From positions 1 through 64,000 of the forward strand of contig JADJVI010000019.1 in NCBI GenBank assembly GCA_016710645.1: DNA of 64,000 bases, in the 5' to 3' direction. The DNA comes from Actinomycetales bacterium (lineage in GTDB: Bacteria; Actinomycetota; Actinomycetes; Actinomycetales; Dermatophilaceae). A model generated the notes under the pieces. It ran no database searches, was not told where the DNA came from, and worked only from the letters and a program-made list of their open reading frames with translations. Positions 1 to 9,112 of this stretch are shown here, one piece after another; the stretch's first letter is position 1; every line of letters begins with the position of its first letter. The translations under genes and the position numbers were made by a program.

Positions 1-1
1 G

Positions 2-559
2 TCCGGCCCGCGCCTGCCGCAGCGGCCCGACCCCGAGACCGCGATCGCCGCGGTCTACGTCGGGCGGATGCGCTGCGAACCCGCCGATGTCATCGCCAAC
101 CGCCTCGACCCGTGGCACGGCGCGTGGTTCCACCCCTATGCCTTCTCGCACCTCACCGTCGACGAATCTGCCTCTGACGCAGACCGATTGGTGCTCGACG
201 TCACCTTCCGGCTGGGGCGGACCTTCGGCGTGCCGGTCCGCGCGTCCTTCGAGACCCCCGACAGCCGCACCATCGTCATGACCATCCTGCACGGCGAAGG
301 CACCGGCAGCGTCGTCGAGACCCACGCCACCCCGCTGGGCACCGATCGCGACGGCGCCGCCATCACCGTGCTCACCGAGGCGACCATCGCCACCTCCGAG
401 CGGCTCGGGTTCCGGCTGCTGCGGCCGGCCGCGCGGCTGGTGCGCCCGCTCATCGTGCACACCGCGGCGGGGCTGTGGCGCGACGACCAGGACTACGCCG
501 AACGCCGGTATGCCGTGCGCCGCGGCGAGCTCGGCTCCGGCAAGGATCGTCGTGGCTGA
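2..559 (+). CDS. C-terminal part of a carotenoid-cluster protein (DUF5914-like)
   Basis: The reading frame is open from the window edge, so the start lies upstream; at least 185 residues are visible. The segment NRLDPWHGAWFHPYAF near the start, GEGTGSVVETHATPLG in the middle and a terminal YAERRYAVR resemble, from memory, the DUF5914 region that follows a Rieske 2Fe-2S domain in proteins of actinobacterial carotenoid clusters. No Rieske cysteines or histidines are visible here because the N-terminal part is outside the window. It overlaps the next gene by 8 nt, which implies translational coupling with the lycopene cyclase subunits. A role in carotenoid modification is inferred from context only. 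Confidence 0.55.
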   Translation, partial: SGPRLPQRPDPETAIAAVYVGRMRCEPADVIANRLDPWHGAWFHPYAFSHLTVDESASDADRLVLDVTFRLGRTFGVPVRASFETPDSRTIVMTILHGEGTGSVVETHATPLGTDRDGAAITVLTEATIATSERLGFRLLRPAARLVRPLIVHTAAGLWRDDQDYAERRYAVRRGELGSGKDRRG

Positions 560-920
560 CCGCTATCAATACCTCGTCCTCATGGCCGCGTGCGTGCTCA
601 TCACGCTGCCGCTGGAGTTCGTGCTGCGCGCGCGGATCTACCGCCGACCGCGCCGCTACCTCGCGGCGCTGCTGCCGGTGGTCGTCATCTTCTCCATCTG
701 GGACGTCGTCGCGATCGCTCGCGGGCACTGGTGGTACTCCCCGGCATACACGACCGATGTGATCCTGCCGGCCGGGCTGCCGCTGGAGGAACTCGTCTTC
801 TTCGTGGTCATCCCGACCTGCGGGCTGCTCACCTACGAAGCGGTCGGCACCGTGCTCGGCTGGGCGCGCCAGTGGCGCTCCCGAGCCCGACGCGGCGCGG
901 GGAAGGGCGGCGCGGCATGA
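552..920 (+). CDS. crtYc: Lycopene beta-cyclase subunit, CrtYc type
   Basis: This 122-residue membrane protein has about three hydrophobic helices and the PLEELVFF motif (PxEE) typical of heterodimeric actinobacterial lycopene cyclases, where the acidic pair is essential. Together with the next gene it should cyclise lycopene ends to beta-ionone rings. The GTG start at 552 fits the family's N-terminus (DRYQYLVLM) and overlaps the upstream stop. The ATG of crtYd lies inside its own TGA (ATGA at 917-920), so the two subunits are probably made in equal amounts. An upstream ATG at 510 in the same frame would add residues that the family lacks. Confidence 0.88.
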   Translation: MADRYQYLVLMAACVLITLPLEFVLRARIYRRPRRYLAALLPVVVIFSIWDVVAIARGHWWYSPAYTTDVILPAGLPLEELVFFVVIPTCGLLTYEAVGTVLGWARQWRSRARRGAGKGGAA

Positions 921-1225
921 GGGAGTACACCGTGTGGAGCGCCATCGCGGTGCTCGCCGTCGTCGCGCTCGAACTGCTGTGGCTGCGCACCGGGCTCTTC
1001 CGCAGGCTGCAGTTCTGGATCGCCATGGCGATCGTCTTCTTCTTCCAGTGCCTCGTGGATGGCTGGCTCACCAAGCTCTCGGCGCCGATTGTCCTGTATA
1101 CCGAGGACCAAATGCTCGGCGTGCGGGCGCCCTGGGACATCCCCGTCGAGGACTTCGCCTTCGGTTTCGCGATGGTGACCCTCGCCCTGCTGCTGTGGGA
1201 GGCACGCCGTGACCAGCCCGAATAG
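917..1225 (+). CDS. crtYd: Lycopene beta-cyclase subunit, CrtYd type
   Basis: The second half of the split lycopene cyclase, 102 residues with three predicted membrane helices. It carries IPVEDFAF (PxEDxxF), the partner acidic motif to that of CrtYc. The start is the ATG of an ATGA overlap with crtYc. The end overlaps crtU by 17 nt, whose GTG start is at 1209. In Corynebacterium and Streptomyces-type pathways both small subunits are needed for beta-cyclisation. The adjacent crtU suggests the product here is beta-carotene, made as the precursor of an aromatic carotenoid. Confidence 0.88.
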   Translation: MREYTVWSAIAVLAVVALELLWLRTGLFRRLQFWIAMAIVFFFQCLVDGWLTKLSAPIVLYTEDQMLGVRAPWDIPVEDFAFGFAMVTLALLLWEARRDQPE

Positions 1226-2939
1226 CACCACCGCACGGACGGGTATGCCGTCCCTCTCGCCCCCCGCCCGCACGACGCGTCCTGGCCTCGACCGTCGCGC
1301 CGAGCGCTGGGCTCCCGCCGCCCCCATCGGAGCGCCACGGCAGATGCCGCCGGTCACCGTCGTCGGCGGCGGCATCGCGGGCCTTGCGGCAGCGACCGTC
1401 CTGGCCGAACGCGGCGCCCACGTCACCATCCTGGAGGCCGAGGACACGCTCGGCGGTCGGGTCCGCTCCTGGCCGGTGACCAGCGCCGATGGCCAGACGC
1501 TCACCATGTCGCGGGGCTTCCACGCCTTCTTCCGGCAGTACTACAACCTGCGCGCCCTGCTGCGCCGCGCCGATCCCGACCTGCGTGCGCTGGCCCCCGT
1601 CGAGGACTACCCCTTGGTCCATGCCTCCGGCCAGCGGGATTCGTTTGCCAAGATCCCGCGGCAACCCCCGCTCAACGTCATGGCCTTTGTCGCCCGTTCG
1701 CCGTCGTTCCGCTGGCGCGATCTGCTCAAGGTCGACGTGGCCGAGGCCATGGGATTGCTCGATGTCGACTTTCCGGCGACGTTCACGGCATACGACGGGG
1801 TGAGTGCGGCCGAGGTGCTCGACCGGCTGCACTTCCCGGCCTCGGCGCGGCATCTGGCGCTGGAGGTCTTCGCGCGCAGCTTCTTCGCCGACCCGCGGGA
1901 GTTCTCCGGCGGGGAGATGGTGGGGATGTTCCACACCTACTTCCTCGGCTCGTCCGAGGGGCTGCTTTTCGATTGCGCCACCGACGACTTCGACACCGCA
2001 CTGTGGGCGCCGCTCGCGGCATACCTGCAAAAGCTTGGGGTGACGATCCGCACCGGCGTGCGCGCCACAGCACTCACCGAGACTGACGACGGCATCATCG
2101 TCCACACCTCGGAAGGCACGGCAGCGGGTCGCACCGACCCGGGGCTCGTCGTGCTCGCCCTGCCCACCCAGGCCCTGCAGAGCATCGTCACCGCTTCGCC
2201 GTGGCTGGGCGATGCCGACTGGCGCGAGCGGATCTCGGCGTTGCGCGCCGCGCCGCCCTTCGGGGTGCTGCGGCGCTGGCTGGCCCGCCCGGTCGCCGAC
2301 GACTCCCCGCCCTTCCTCGGCACGGCCGCGTTCGGCCCCCTGGACAACATCTCCCGTTTCGAGTCGCTCGAAGCCGGCGCCAAGGCATGGGCCGACGCCA
2401 CCGGCGGCACCGTCATCGAGCTGCACGCCTACGCCATGGATGCGCCAGCCGAGCAGGTCAAGGCGCAGCTCTGGGACGAATATCTGCGGCTGCACCCCGA
2501 ATCCGCCGGCGCGCCGATCGTGCACGAGGAGTGGCTGGTCCACGAGGACTGCCCGCTGGTCGACACCTCGCCGTGGGAGCGGCGCCCCACGGTGCAGACC
2601 CCCGACCCGCGCGTCACCCTCGCCGGCGACCTGGTGCGCTGCGACCTGCCGATCGCGCTGATGGAGCGCGCGGCGACCACCGGCATGCTCGCGGCCAACG
2701 CCCTGCTCGCCTCCCACGGCCACGAAGGCCAGGAGCTCTGGTCGGTGCCGACCGGGGCGGTGCTGCCCGGCGTCGGTCCGGCCCGAACTGCCCTCACCCG
2801 CCTGCCGAAGCTGCCGACATTGCCGACACTGCCGAAGCTGCCGACACTGCCCCGTATGCCGTGGCAGCGCACCTCCCAGCCCGGTGCGCGCTCGGCCGAC
2901 GACCCGGCGCCGAAGAATCTGAAAGGCCAGGACGACTGA
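1209..2939 (+). CDS. crtU: FAD-dependent carotenoid desaturase/methyltransferase, CrtU (isorenieratene synthase-like)
   Basis: A 576-residue FAD/NAD(P)-binding protein. The dinucleotide-binding motif GGGIAGLAAATVLAERG lies near residues 52-68, followed by GGRVRSW and the characteristic SRGFHAFFRQYYNLRALL. CrtU converts beta-ionone rings to aromatic rings by desaturation and methyl migration, giving isorenieratene. The first 45 residues are low complexity. The C-terminus has a short Leu-Pro repeat (LPKLPTLPTLPK, nt 2802-2850) encoded by near-tandem 9-bp units, absent from the usual family. Start GTG at 1209 overlaps crtYd; an internal in-frame ATG at 1245 is an alternative. Membership of the carotenoid operon supports the call. 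Confidence 0.85.
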   Translation: MTSPNSTTARTGMPSLSPPARTTRPGLDRRAERWAPAAPIGAPRQMPPVTVVGGGIAGLAAATVLAERGAHVTILEAEDTLGGRVRSWPVTSADGQTLTMSRGFHAFFRQYYNLRALLRRADPDLRALAPVEDYPLVHASGQRDSFAKIPRQPPLNVMAFVARSPSFRWRDLLKVDVAEAMGLLDVDFPATFTAYDGVSAAEVLDRLHFPASARHLALEVFARSFFADPREFSGGEMVGMFHTYFLGSSEGLLFDCATDDFDTALWAPLAAYLQKLGVTIRTGVRATALTETDDGIIVHTSEGTAAGRTDPGLVVLALPTQALQSIVTASPWLGDADWRERISALRAAPPFGVLRRWLARPVADDSPPFLGTAAFGPLDNISRFESLEAGAKAWADATGGTVIELHAYAMDAPAEQVKAQLWDEYLRLHPESAGAPIVHEEWLVHEDCPLVDTSPWERRPTVQTPDPRVTLAGDLVRCDLPIALMERAATTGMLAANALLASHGHEGQELWSVPTGAVLPGVGPARTALTRLPKLPTLPTLPKLPTLPRMPWQRTSQPGARSADDPAPKNLKGQDD

Positions 2940-2940
2940 C

Positions 2941-3657
2941 GTGGACGAGTTGGACGAGGCATTCGACGCGGGCGCCCGCCGCTACGACCTGCTGGTCGGG
3001 CTCAACCCTGGCTACCACCGTCACCTGCGCTCGGCAGCCCGCACGCTCGTCGAGCAGACGCCCGCCGGCGGGCTGATCGCCGACCTCGGCTGCGGCTCAG
3101 GGCTGTCGACACGCGCTCTGCTGCAGGCTGGCGCCACCCAGGTCATGGGCGTCGACGCTTCCGCAGGGATGCTGCGGGCCGCCCAGGCCAAATCGTGGCC
3201 CGGCGGAGTGCGCTTCCTCCACTCGCCCGCCCAGGACCTCGCCCAGGTGCTGCGCGACCGCGGCGAGGGGCCCCTGGACGGTGCGTTCGCGGCATACCTG
3301 CTTCGGAATGTGCCCGAGGCGCAGCGCCTCGACTTCCTGCGCGCCCTCCACGCCGCGCTGCGGCCCGGTGCCACCGTCGTCCTGCAGGACTACTCCCTCG
3401 CGCCCGGCCGCCGCCCGCTCGCGACCTGGCGCCTGGTCTGCCGGACCGTCATCAAGCCGCTCGCGACCGCGGTCGACGGCAACGCGGAGCTGTATGACTA
3501 CCTGGAGGAGAGCGTCGTGACCAACTGGTCGCCCGCGCGCATCGCGGCCGCGATGACGGAGGCCGGGTTCACCGACGTGCTGGTGCGCACCGTGCCCGGG
3601 TGGCAACGCGGGATCCTGCACGACATCCGCGCCCGAGCGGGCGGGGCGCGCGCATGA
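2941..3657 (+). CDS. SAM-dependent methyltransferase of the carotenoid operon (CrtT-like)
   Basis: This 238-residue class I methyltransferase shows motif I IADLGCGSG at residues 46-54, the post-I acidic residue in MGVDAS, and a UbiE-like C-terminus ending in GWQRGILHDI. GTG at 2941 follows the crtU stop by one base. The stop overlaps the next start (ATGA at 3654-3657). Streptomyces isorenieratene clusters contain a comparable gene, crtT, whose exact substrate is not settled to my knowledge. The pathway assignment is from context and the substrate is not predicted. Confidence 0.75.
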   Translation: MDELDEAFDAGARRYDLLVGLNPGYHRHLRSAARTLVEQTPAGGLIADLGCGSGLSTRALLQAGATQVMGVDASAGMLRAAQAKSWPGGVRFLHSPAQDLAQVLRDRGEGPLDGAFAAYLLRNVPEAQRLDFLRALHAALRPGATVVLQDYSLAPGRRPLATWRLVCRTVIKPLATAVDGNAELYDYLEESVVTNWSPARIAAAMTEAGFTDVLVRTVPGWQRGILHDIRARAGGARA

Positions 3658-4187
3658 CCACGACGATCCGCGAGAGCGTGCCGCTGCGACTCACCCGCGA
3701 CGAGGTGATGGCGCGGTTGGCCGACCGTGGTTTCGTCGTGTGGCGTGGCACGGCCAACGCGACGCTGCCCAGCGACCTGGTCGACCATCAGCTGACGACC
3801 GACGAGATCACCATCCACACCACCGCCGCCATCGGTGCGGACTGGCTGCCACGCAAGGTTGCGGCCGCCGCAAGCACGCTGCCGACGATCACCCGCGTCG
3901 AGACCTGGGACCGACGCAGCGGCGCCGGGCGCACCGAGTTCTCCGGTTTCGGGGTGCCCGCCAGCGCCTCGGCGACCATGCGGATCGAGCCTGCGTCCGG
4001 CGGCTCCGGAGAGCTGGGTGGGTGCGTGCTGCACCACGAGGTGCGCCTGCGGGTCGACCTTCCGCTGGTCGGTGGCCTGATCGAGAAGGCGCTGGCCGGT
4101 CGGATTGCCGAGACACTGCGCCAGGAGTCGGCGCTCTATGACTCCTACCGCAGCGGCACCGATCGCAGCGGCGCCCCGACCGCCTAG
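3654..4187 (+). CDS. DUF2505-type protein (START/SRPBCC-like fold)
   Basis: A soluble protein of 177 residues starting at the ATG of an ATGA overlap with the methyltransferase. The pattern of an N-terminal DEVMARLADRGF helix, alternating beta strands, and a C-terminal LPLVGGLIEKALAGRIAETL amphipathic helix matches the actinobacterial DUF2505 family, small proteins with a lipid-binding START-like shape. It ends the carotenoid operon. A carrier or chaperone role for a hydrophobic pigment is possible but inferred only from position. A copy of the iterated word lies just after the stop (4195-4204). Confidence 0.7.
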   Translation: MTTTIRESVPLRLTRDEVMARLADRGFVVWRGTANATLPSDLVDHQLTTDEITIHTTAAIGADWLPRKVAAAASTLPTITRVETWDRRSGAGRTEFSGFGVPASASATMRIEPASGGSGELGGCVLHHEVRLRVDLPLVGGLIEKALAGRIAETLRQESALYDSYRSGTDRSGAPTA

Positions 4188-4287
4188 CGGCCGCACGGCA
4201 TACCCGATGTGGGAGGCGGCGACAAAAGGGGCGCAGCACCCGGCGCGGGTCCGGGGAGTGACGGACCCGACTGGTTAGCCTGCTGGC

Positions 4288-7200
4288 GTGACTGTCGTGG
4301 AAACCATTGCCGGCTGGGCCCGGGAGCTGTCCGACGTGGGCGGACCCAACACCCTGCTGTGGGCGCCGACGCGGCGCGACGGGTTCCTCGAACTCACCAC
4401 AGCCCACCCGGGCGGGGTCTCCATGCTCCTCGCTGGCCGACCGACCCGGCTGAGCGATCTGGTCCGCGAACCGGGTGCCTTCGACGACGCGCTGGACGTG
4501 GCCCGACGGGTGCACCAGCAGGCCGTCGACCTGCTCGAGCACCGGGGACTGGCCTGCGGATTCGTCGCCATGGGCGTGGCGACCTGGGACCCGCCGCGCG
4601 CGCGGGCCGTCGTCGAGGCGCCGGTGCTGCTGCGCACCTGCACGCTGCGCCCGACCACGGTGGCCGAGAGCGATTTCGAACTCGACCTCGGGCCGACCGT
4701 CGAGGTCAACCCGGCGCTGGTCAATTACCTGCGTTCGGTCGCCGGCATCGAGGTCGACCCCACGGCGCTCGCCGCGCTCGCCGATGGCGCCTACGGTTTT
4801 GACCCCTACCCCGTGTATGCCGCGCTGGCTCGGCTCTGCGCCGACGTCCCAGGGTTCTCGGTCACCCCGCGATTGGCGCTGGCCACCTATCCCTACGTCA
4901 AGCTCGCCATGGTCGCCGACGTCAGCGGCAACACTCGCTGGCTGTCCCAGGTCGACTTCATCGCGGCGCTGGCCGGTGACGAGGGTGCCACAACCCGACT
5001 GTCGCATGCCCCGCTGGAGCCCCTGGTCGACCCTGACCCCGAGCGTGAGGTCCTCCCGCTGGACCTAGACCCCATGCAGCACGCCGTTGTCGAGGCCACT
5101 CGACGCGACACCGGAGTGGCGCTACGCGCGCCGCGCGGCACCGGCCGCACCCAAACTCTCGCCGCCGTCGTTGCCGCGGCTGCCTTCGACGAGCGGCGGG
5201 TCCTCTACGTCACGCGCCACCGGCAAAGCGTGCGCGATCTGCGCGCGCGACTGGCATCGGCCGGGCTGGGAGACCTCGTCCTGGACCTCACCGGCTCCGA
5301 TGCCGGTCGCGGGGGCGCCCTGGAGGAGTTGGCGGCTGCAGTGGCGATGGCCACCGCGCGCGACGAGAGCACCTCTCTGCTTCCCGATGCGCGGGGCGCC
5401 TTCGCGCGGGCCTTCGCCGTCGCCGAGGCCCGCGACGAACTCGCCGGTCACGTCGCGGCGTTGCACAAGGTCCGCCAGCCCTGGGGGGTCACGGCATACC
5501 AGGTGCAGGAGGCGATGGCCGCGCTCGCGACCCAGGCTCCCGCGCCGGGCTCCCGGGTGCGGATCGCCGGAGCTGCGCTGCGGGCGCTTAGCCGTGAGCG
5601 CATCGACGAACTCGCCGCTCACCTCGCGGATGCCGCAGCGGCCGGGGCATGGGCCGTCGGCGACGGCAACGACCCTTGGTATGCCGCCGACATCCGCACC
5701 GAGGACGAGGTCGTCCGGGCCAAGGCGATCGTCCAACGCTTCGCCGGCGACGGATTCGCTTCTGCCGCAAAGGAACTCGACGGCATACTCGCTGAGTCCT
5801 CGCTCAAGGCAGCCCGCACGCCACTGGACTGGGACCGCGCGCTGCGCACCATGAGCGGTGTGCGCGAGACGCTGGAAGTCTTCCGCCCCGAGATCTTCGA
5901 CATCCCGCTGGACGAGCATGTCGCCGCGACCGGCACGCGTGACTTCCGCGACCAGGACGGCGAGGCCGACCTCGGTCTGGTCACCCGCTCGCGGGTGCGG
6001 CGCCAGGCTCGGCGGTTGTTGCGTCCTGGCCGCCCGCCGCAGGACCTGCACGCCGAGCTCGTCTCGGCGCGCGAGCAGCGCAACGCCTGGCACGACCTGG
6101 TGGGTGCCGGTGGTCGTCCGGAGATCTCCCCTCGGCTCGACGAGGCGCAGGCGTTATACGACAACATCGCCAGCGACCTCACCTGGCTGCAGGCGCGGCT
6201 CGAGCCGACCGAGGCCGGCGGCAACCTGCTCGGCACCTCGATGCCGCTCGTCCGCGGCCGGATCAACCGGCTGGCCGAACGGCTGGAGCGACTGGAGATC
6301 CTGCCCAAGGTCACCGCCGTGGTCGAGGAGCTGCGGGCCGCCGGCATGGGCGCGGTCATCGATGACTTCGCTCGCCGCGGGGTCGCGGCCGATCAGGTGC
6401 GCCACGAGCTCGATCACATCTGGTGGGCCTCGATCGGTCAGGACATCACCTCCTCCGACCGGCGCTACTCCGGACACGACGGGGTGCGGTTGCGCGATCG
6501 GGCCGGCCAACTCGCCGAGCATGAGACCACGGCGCGGGCCGCCGCGCGCGAGCGGATCCACCGGCATACCGATGCCTTGATCCGCCGCCGCGCGCGCGAC
6601 AACCAGCGGCAGGCGCAACTGCTGCGTTCTCAGGGACCGGGGGTCAGCGCTCGCGCGCGACTGGCCTTCGCCGACGTCGTCCGCGAGGGGGAGGATCTCG
6701 TCGCGGCTGCCCGTCCCTGCCTGGCGATGAGCCCGTATGCCGTCGCACAGCTGCTCGCGCCCGGCACGTCGTTCGACCTGGTCATCATCGACGACGCGAC
6801 CAGCCTCACGGTCGCCGAAGCGATCTCCGCCCTCTCCCGGGGCCGCCAGGTCGTCGTGGCCAGCGACCCCTACGGCCCGCAGCCGGAGCCGTTCCGGGTC
6901 GGCCAATCCGTTGATGCGTCGGGCGAGGGATCGGCGCTGGGGCCGACTGCGTCTTTGGCTGCCCGCGCGCAGGGCTTGCTCAGCGCAGCCGACCTCACCT
7001 GGTGGCACAGCACCGCAGACCCCCGACTGCGCCCGGACGATCTCGCCGGCACCGTCGAAGGGGTGCCCGCGCCTGTGCTGGCCGATCCGGTCGACCTGGT
7101 CACGGTCGAAGGAGTCGTGGCCTACGCGCCGGGAGCGGACCAGCCGATCGAGTCATCGGAGTCGGAGGTCGCTGCGGTCGTCGCCGCGGTGCTCGATCAC

Positions 7201-8349
7201 GCTCGGGCGCGACCGGAGCAGAGTCTAGCCGTCGTCGGGCTCACCGGCGCGGTCGTCGACGGCGTGCGGGCCCGGTTGCGCGAGGCCGTGGCCGAGATTG
7301 CCGATGACGATGCTGCGGTGGCGTTCCTGGCCGGAGCGGGCGACGAGCCGTTCGTGGTGACGAGCTTCGAGCGGGCGGCTGGGTTGGAGCGGGACGTCGT
7401 CATCCTCGCGATGGGATACGGCCGGACCCCGCACGGCCGCGTGCTGCACCGCTTCCCGTCCGTGGATGCGCCGGCTGCTGCCTCGGCCCTGGCGGCAGTG
7501 CGCCGCGCGCCCCGGCATCGGCTCGTCGTGGTGACCGCGCTGAGCTCGTCGGAAATTGTCTCGAGTCGGCTCAAGAGCCCGGGTGCTCGGGCTCTGCGCG
7601 ACCTCCTGGTGGCCGTCGAAGCCGCGACGGGCGCTGACGCCGGTGCCACGGCTGAGGTCCCGGCGGTCGCGGGGCAGGCTGATGTGGGCCGGTCCGACAG
7701 CGCGCTGATGGCTTACCTCGCCGCACGACTGCGCGAGGAAGGGCTCATCGTCGCTCACGAGGTGGGGGTCGGCGCTCACGTCGTCGAGCTCGCCGTCGGT
7801 CACCCGGACCTGCCTGACCGCTATCTCGTCGCGGTCGAAAGCGACGGACCCCGGTATGCCGCCCGCCAGGGCGTGCGCTCACGGGATCGTCTGCGCCCTG
7901 ACCAGGTCGAACGTGCCGGGTGGCGGTTCGTGCGGGTCTGGTCCACCGACCTCTACCGTGATCCGGCTCGCGAGGTGGCTCGGATCGTCGGGGTAGTTCG
8001 CGAGATCGTCCGGGCCGAGCGAGCCCAGCGGGTGCCGGCCCCAGCCTTGGTCTCTGAGATCGGCGCGGAAAGCGGCGCAGATGGCGGCCCCGTCCCCGGC
8101 GAATCCACGCCCGAGGTAGTCGAGGAGGCCACCACTGCGGATGCGCAGCCAGGTGAGGCCGTCACGGCCGGCCAGGATGCCGAGGCCGCGGCTGATGCGG
8201 AGGCGACCCCTGAACCAACGCCGAAGGCAGCCCCGCGGCGGCGTCCTGAGCAGACCCGCGACGACACCGACGCCGGTTGGGGGGAGCGCCGCGATGACGA
8301 CGCTCACGACCGCTGGCTGCAGGAACAACGCCCACCACACTGGGAGTGA
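4288..8349 (+). CDS. Giant DUF4011-like superfamily 1 helicase homologue with degenerate ATPase motifs and C-terminal REase fold
   Basis: A 1353-residue protein. Residues about 281-288 read APRGTGRT where helicases have GPPGTGKT, so the Walker A lysine is arginine and the first glycine is lost. Near residue 830, VIIDDATS replaces VIFDEAS, and ASDPYGPQP replaces the GDPxQLPP motif III. A diverged motif V (FERAAGLERDVVI) and motif VI (VRRAPRHRLVVV) follow. Residues about 1135-1240 form a VSR/MTES_1575-like nuclease fold with VELAV, VAVESDG, SRDRLRP and RVWSTD. A low-complexity Ala/Glu tail ends in ERRDDDAHDRWLQEQRPPHW. It is monocistronic and convergent with mscL. ATP hydrolysis is doubtful; DNA binding or nuclease function may remain. 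GTG 4288 is the start. Confidence 0.8.
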   Translation: MTVVETIAGWARELSDVGGPNTLLWAPTRRDGFLELTTAHPGGVSMLLAGRPTRLSDLVREPGAFDDALDVARRVHQQAVDLLEHRGLACGFVAMGVATWDPPRARAVVEAPVLLRTCTLRPTTVAESDFELDLGPTVEVNPALVNYLRSVAGIEVDPTALAALADGAYGFDPYPVYAALARLCADVPGFSVTPRLALATYPYVKLAMVADVSGNTRWLSQVDFIAALAGDEGATTRLSHAPLEPLVDPDPEREVLPLDLDPMQHAVVEATRRDTGVALRAPRGTGRTQTLAAVVAAAAFDERRVLYVTRHRQSVRDLRARLASAGLGDLVLDLTGSDAGRGGALEELAAAVAMATARDESTSLLPDARGAFARAFAVAEARDELAGHVAALHKVRQPWGVTAYQVQEAMAALATQAPAPGSRVRIAGAALRALSRERIDELAAHLADAAAAGAWAVGDGNDPWYAADIRTEDEVVRAKAIVQRFAGDGFASAAKELDGILAESSLKAARTPLDWDRALRTMSGVRETLEVFRPEIFDIPLDEHVAATGTRDFRDQDGEADLGLVTRSRVRRQARRLLRPGRPPQDLHAELVSAREQRNAWHDLVGAGGRPEISPRLDEAQALYDNIASDLTWLQARLEPTEAGGNLLGTSMPLVRGRINRLAERLERLEILPKVTAVVEELRAAGMGAVIDDFARRGVAADQVRHELDHIWWASIGQDITSSDRRYSGHDGVRLRDRAGQLAEHETTARAAARERIHRHTDALIRRRARDNQRQAQLLRSQGPGVSARARLAFADVVREGEDLVAAARPCLAMSPYAVAQLLAPGTSFDLVIIDDATSLTVAEAISALSRGRQVVVASDPYGPQPEPFRVGQSVDASGEGSALGPTASLAARAQGLLSAADLTWWHSTADPRLRPDDLAGTVEGVPAPVLADPVDLVTVEGVVAYAPGADQPIESSESEVAAVVAAVLDHARARPEQSLAVVGLTGAVVDGVRARLREAVAEIADDDAAVAFLAGAGDEPFVVTSFERAAGLERDVVILAMGYGRTPHGRVLHRFPSVDAPAAASALAAVRRAPRHRLVVVTALSSSEIVSSRLKSPGARALRDLLVAVEAATGADAGATAEVPAVAGQADVGRSDSALMAYLAARLREEGLIVAHEVGVGAHVVELAVGHPDLPDRYLVAVESDGPRYAARQGVRSRDRLRPDQVERAGWRFVRVWSTDLYRDPAREVARIVGVVREIVRAERAQRVPAPALVSEIGAESGADGGPVPGESTPEVVEEATTADAQPGEAVTAGQDAEAAADAEATPEPTPKAAPRRRPEQTRDDTDAGWGERRDDDAHDRWLQEQRPPHWE

Positions 8350-8371
8350 TGCTCCCCAGACGGGCAACGAC

Positions 8372-8403
8372 AAGGGGCGGGAGCCGATCGGCTCCCGCCC
8401 CTT
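8372..8403. terminator. Bidirectional hairpin terminator
   Basis: A perfect 32-bp palindrome with arms AAGGGGCGGGAGCCGA and its complement sits between two convergent genes, 22 bp after the helicase-like gene and 19 bp before the mscL stop. It can terminate transcripts from both sides. Confidence 0.8.
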
Positions 8404-8422
8404 GGCGGATCTGCGGCGAAGA

Positions 8423-8788
8423 TCAGCGAGCGCGCAGCGCGTCGCGGATTTCGGTGAGCAGGGCGACCTCTTCGGACGGAGCGTCGGTCGCGGCCTCCTC
8501 GCCCTTGGCGCGGCGCTCGGCCAGCTTGTTGAGCGGGGCGACGACCATGAAGTAGACGGCCGCGGCGACGATGACGAACGAGATCAGCGTCGTGAGGAAG
8601 GCACCGACGTGGACGCCCTCGGGCACCCAGCCGGAGAAGTTGGGGGTGCCACCGAGCTTGCCGATGAGGTCCATGATGATCGTCACGAACGACTCGATGA
8701 CCTTGCCGAATGCGCCACCGATGACGACGGCGACCGCGAGGTCGACGACGTTTCCGCGCATGAGGAAGTCTTTGAAACCCTTGAGCAT
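8423..8788 (-). CDS. mscL: Large-conductance mechanosensitive channel MscL
   Basis: A 121-residue protein beginning MLKGFKDFLMRGNVVDLAVA, the standard MscL N-terminal amphipathic helix and first membrane segment, then a second membrane segment (FLTTLISFVIVAAAVYF) and the charged cytoplasmic bundle helix EEVALLTEIRDALRA. It opens at near-lytic membrane tension to release solutes. The ATG at 8788 has AAAAGGAC 9 bases upstream. A longer open frame up to 8890 adds residues unlike the family. It sits next to the convergent helicase-like gene, as part of a minus-strand group that in M. tuberculosis also holds mscL near fmdB. Confidence 0.97.
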   Translation of the reverse strand: MLKGFKDFLMRGNVVDLAVAVVIGGAFGKVIESFVTIIMDLIGKLGGTPNFSGWVPEGVHVGAFLTTLISFVIVAAAVYFMVVAPLNKLAERRAKGEEAATDAPSEEVALLTEIRDALRAR

Positions 8789-9112
8789 GGGTTGTTGTCC
8801 TTTTCTGTGGGGGTTGCTCCCGACACTGGGAGGGTTAACTCCCCTCGCGTGAGGGGTGGACGGGCGGGTAGTTCGCCCCCGGGGAGCCATTGACTGGTGT
8901 GTAGCTGGCCTGCTCGGCGGGGTGGTGCGTCACCGCGTCCCCCCCAGGCAGGCGCACCAACGGTACCGAAAGCGCGTCGAGTCGGCCAATCGGAGGACCC
9001 GGCCCCGCGTGTCGCAGGTCACTCACGGAGGTCTTGACGGGCGCCGATTCGCGGTGGCGGGGCCGAGGACGGGCGGGGTAACTGGTCGTCACCGAGCGTC
9101 GATGCGGCCCAG
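8789..9112. other. Intergenic region upstream of mscL
   Basis: These 324 bases separate the SAF-protein stop from mscL. A small hairpin, CCCCTC-GCGT-GAGGGG, lies at 8841-8856 within the mscL leader, or could end the upstream transcript. The open frames present here have no convincing start, RBS or protein character. No further feature is seen. Confidence 0.5.

Noticed and set aside
1068..2723. Long minus-strand frame opposite crtU
   Set aside because: Antisense to a well-supported CrtU; composition is Arg/Gly/Ala-rich without domains.
8835..9092. Small minus-strand frame upstream of mscL
   Set aside because: No RBS and no recognisable protein features; it overlaps the mscL leader.
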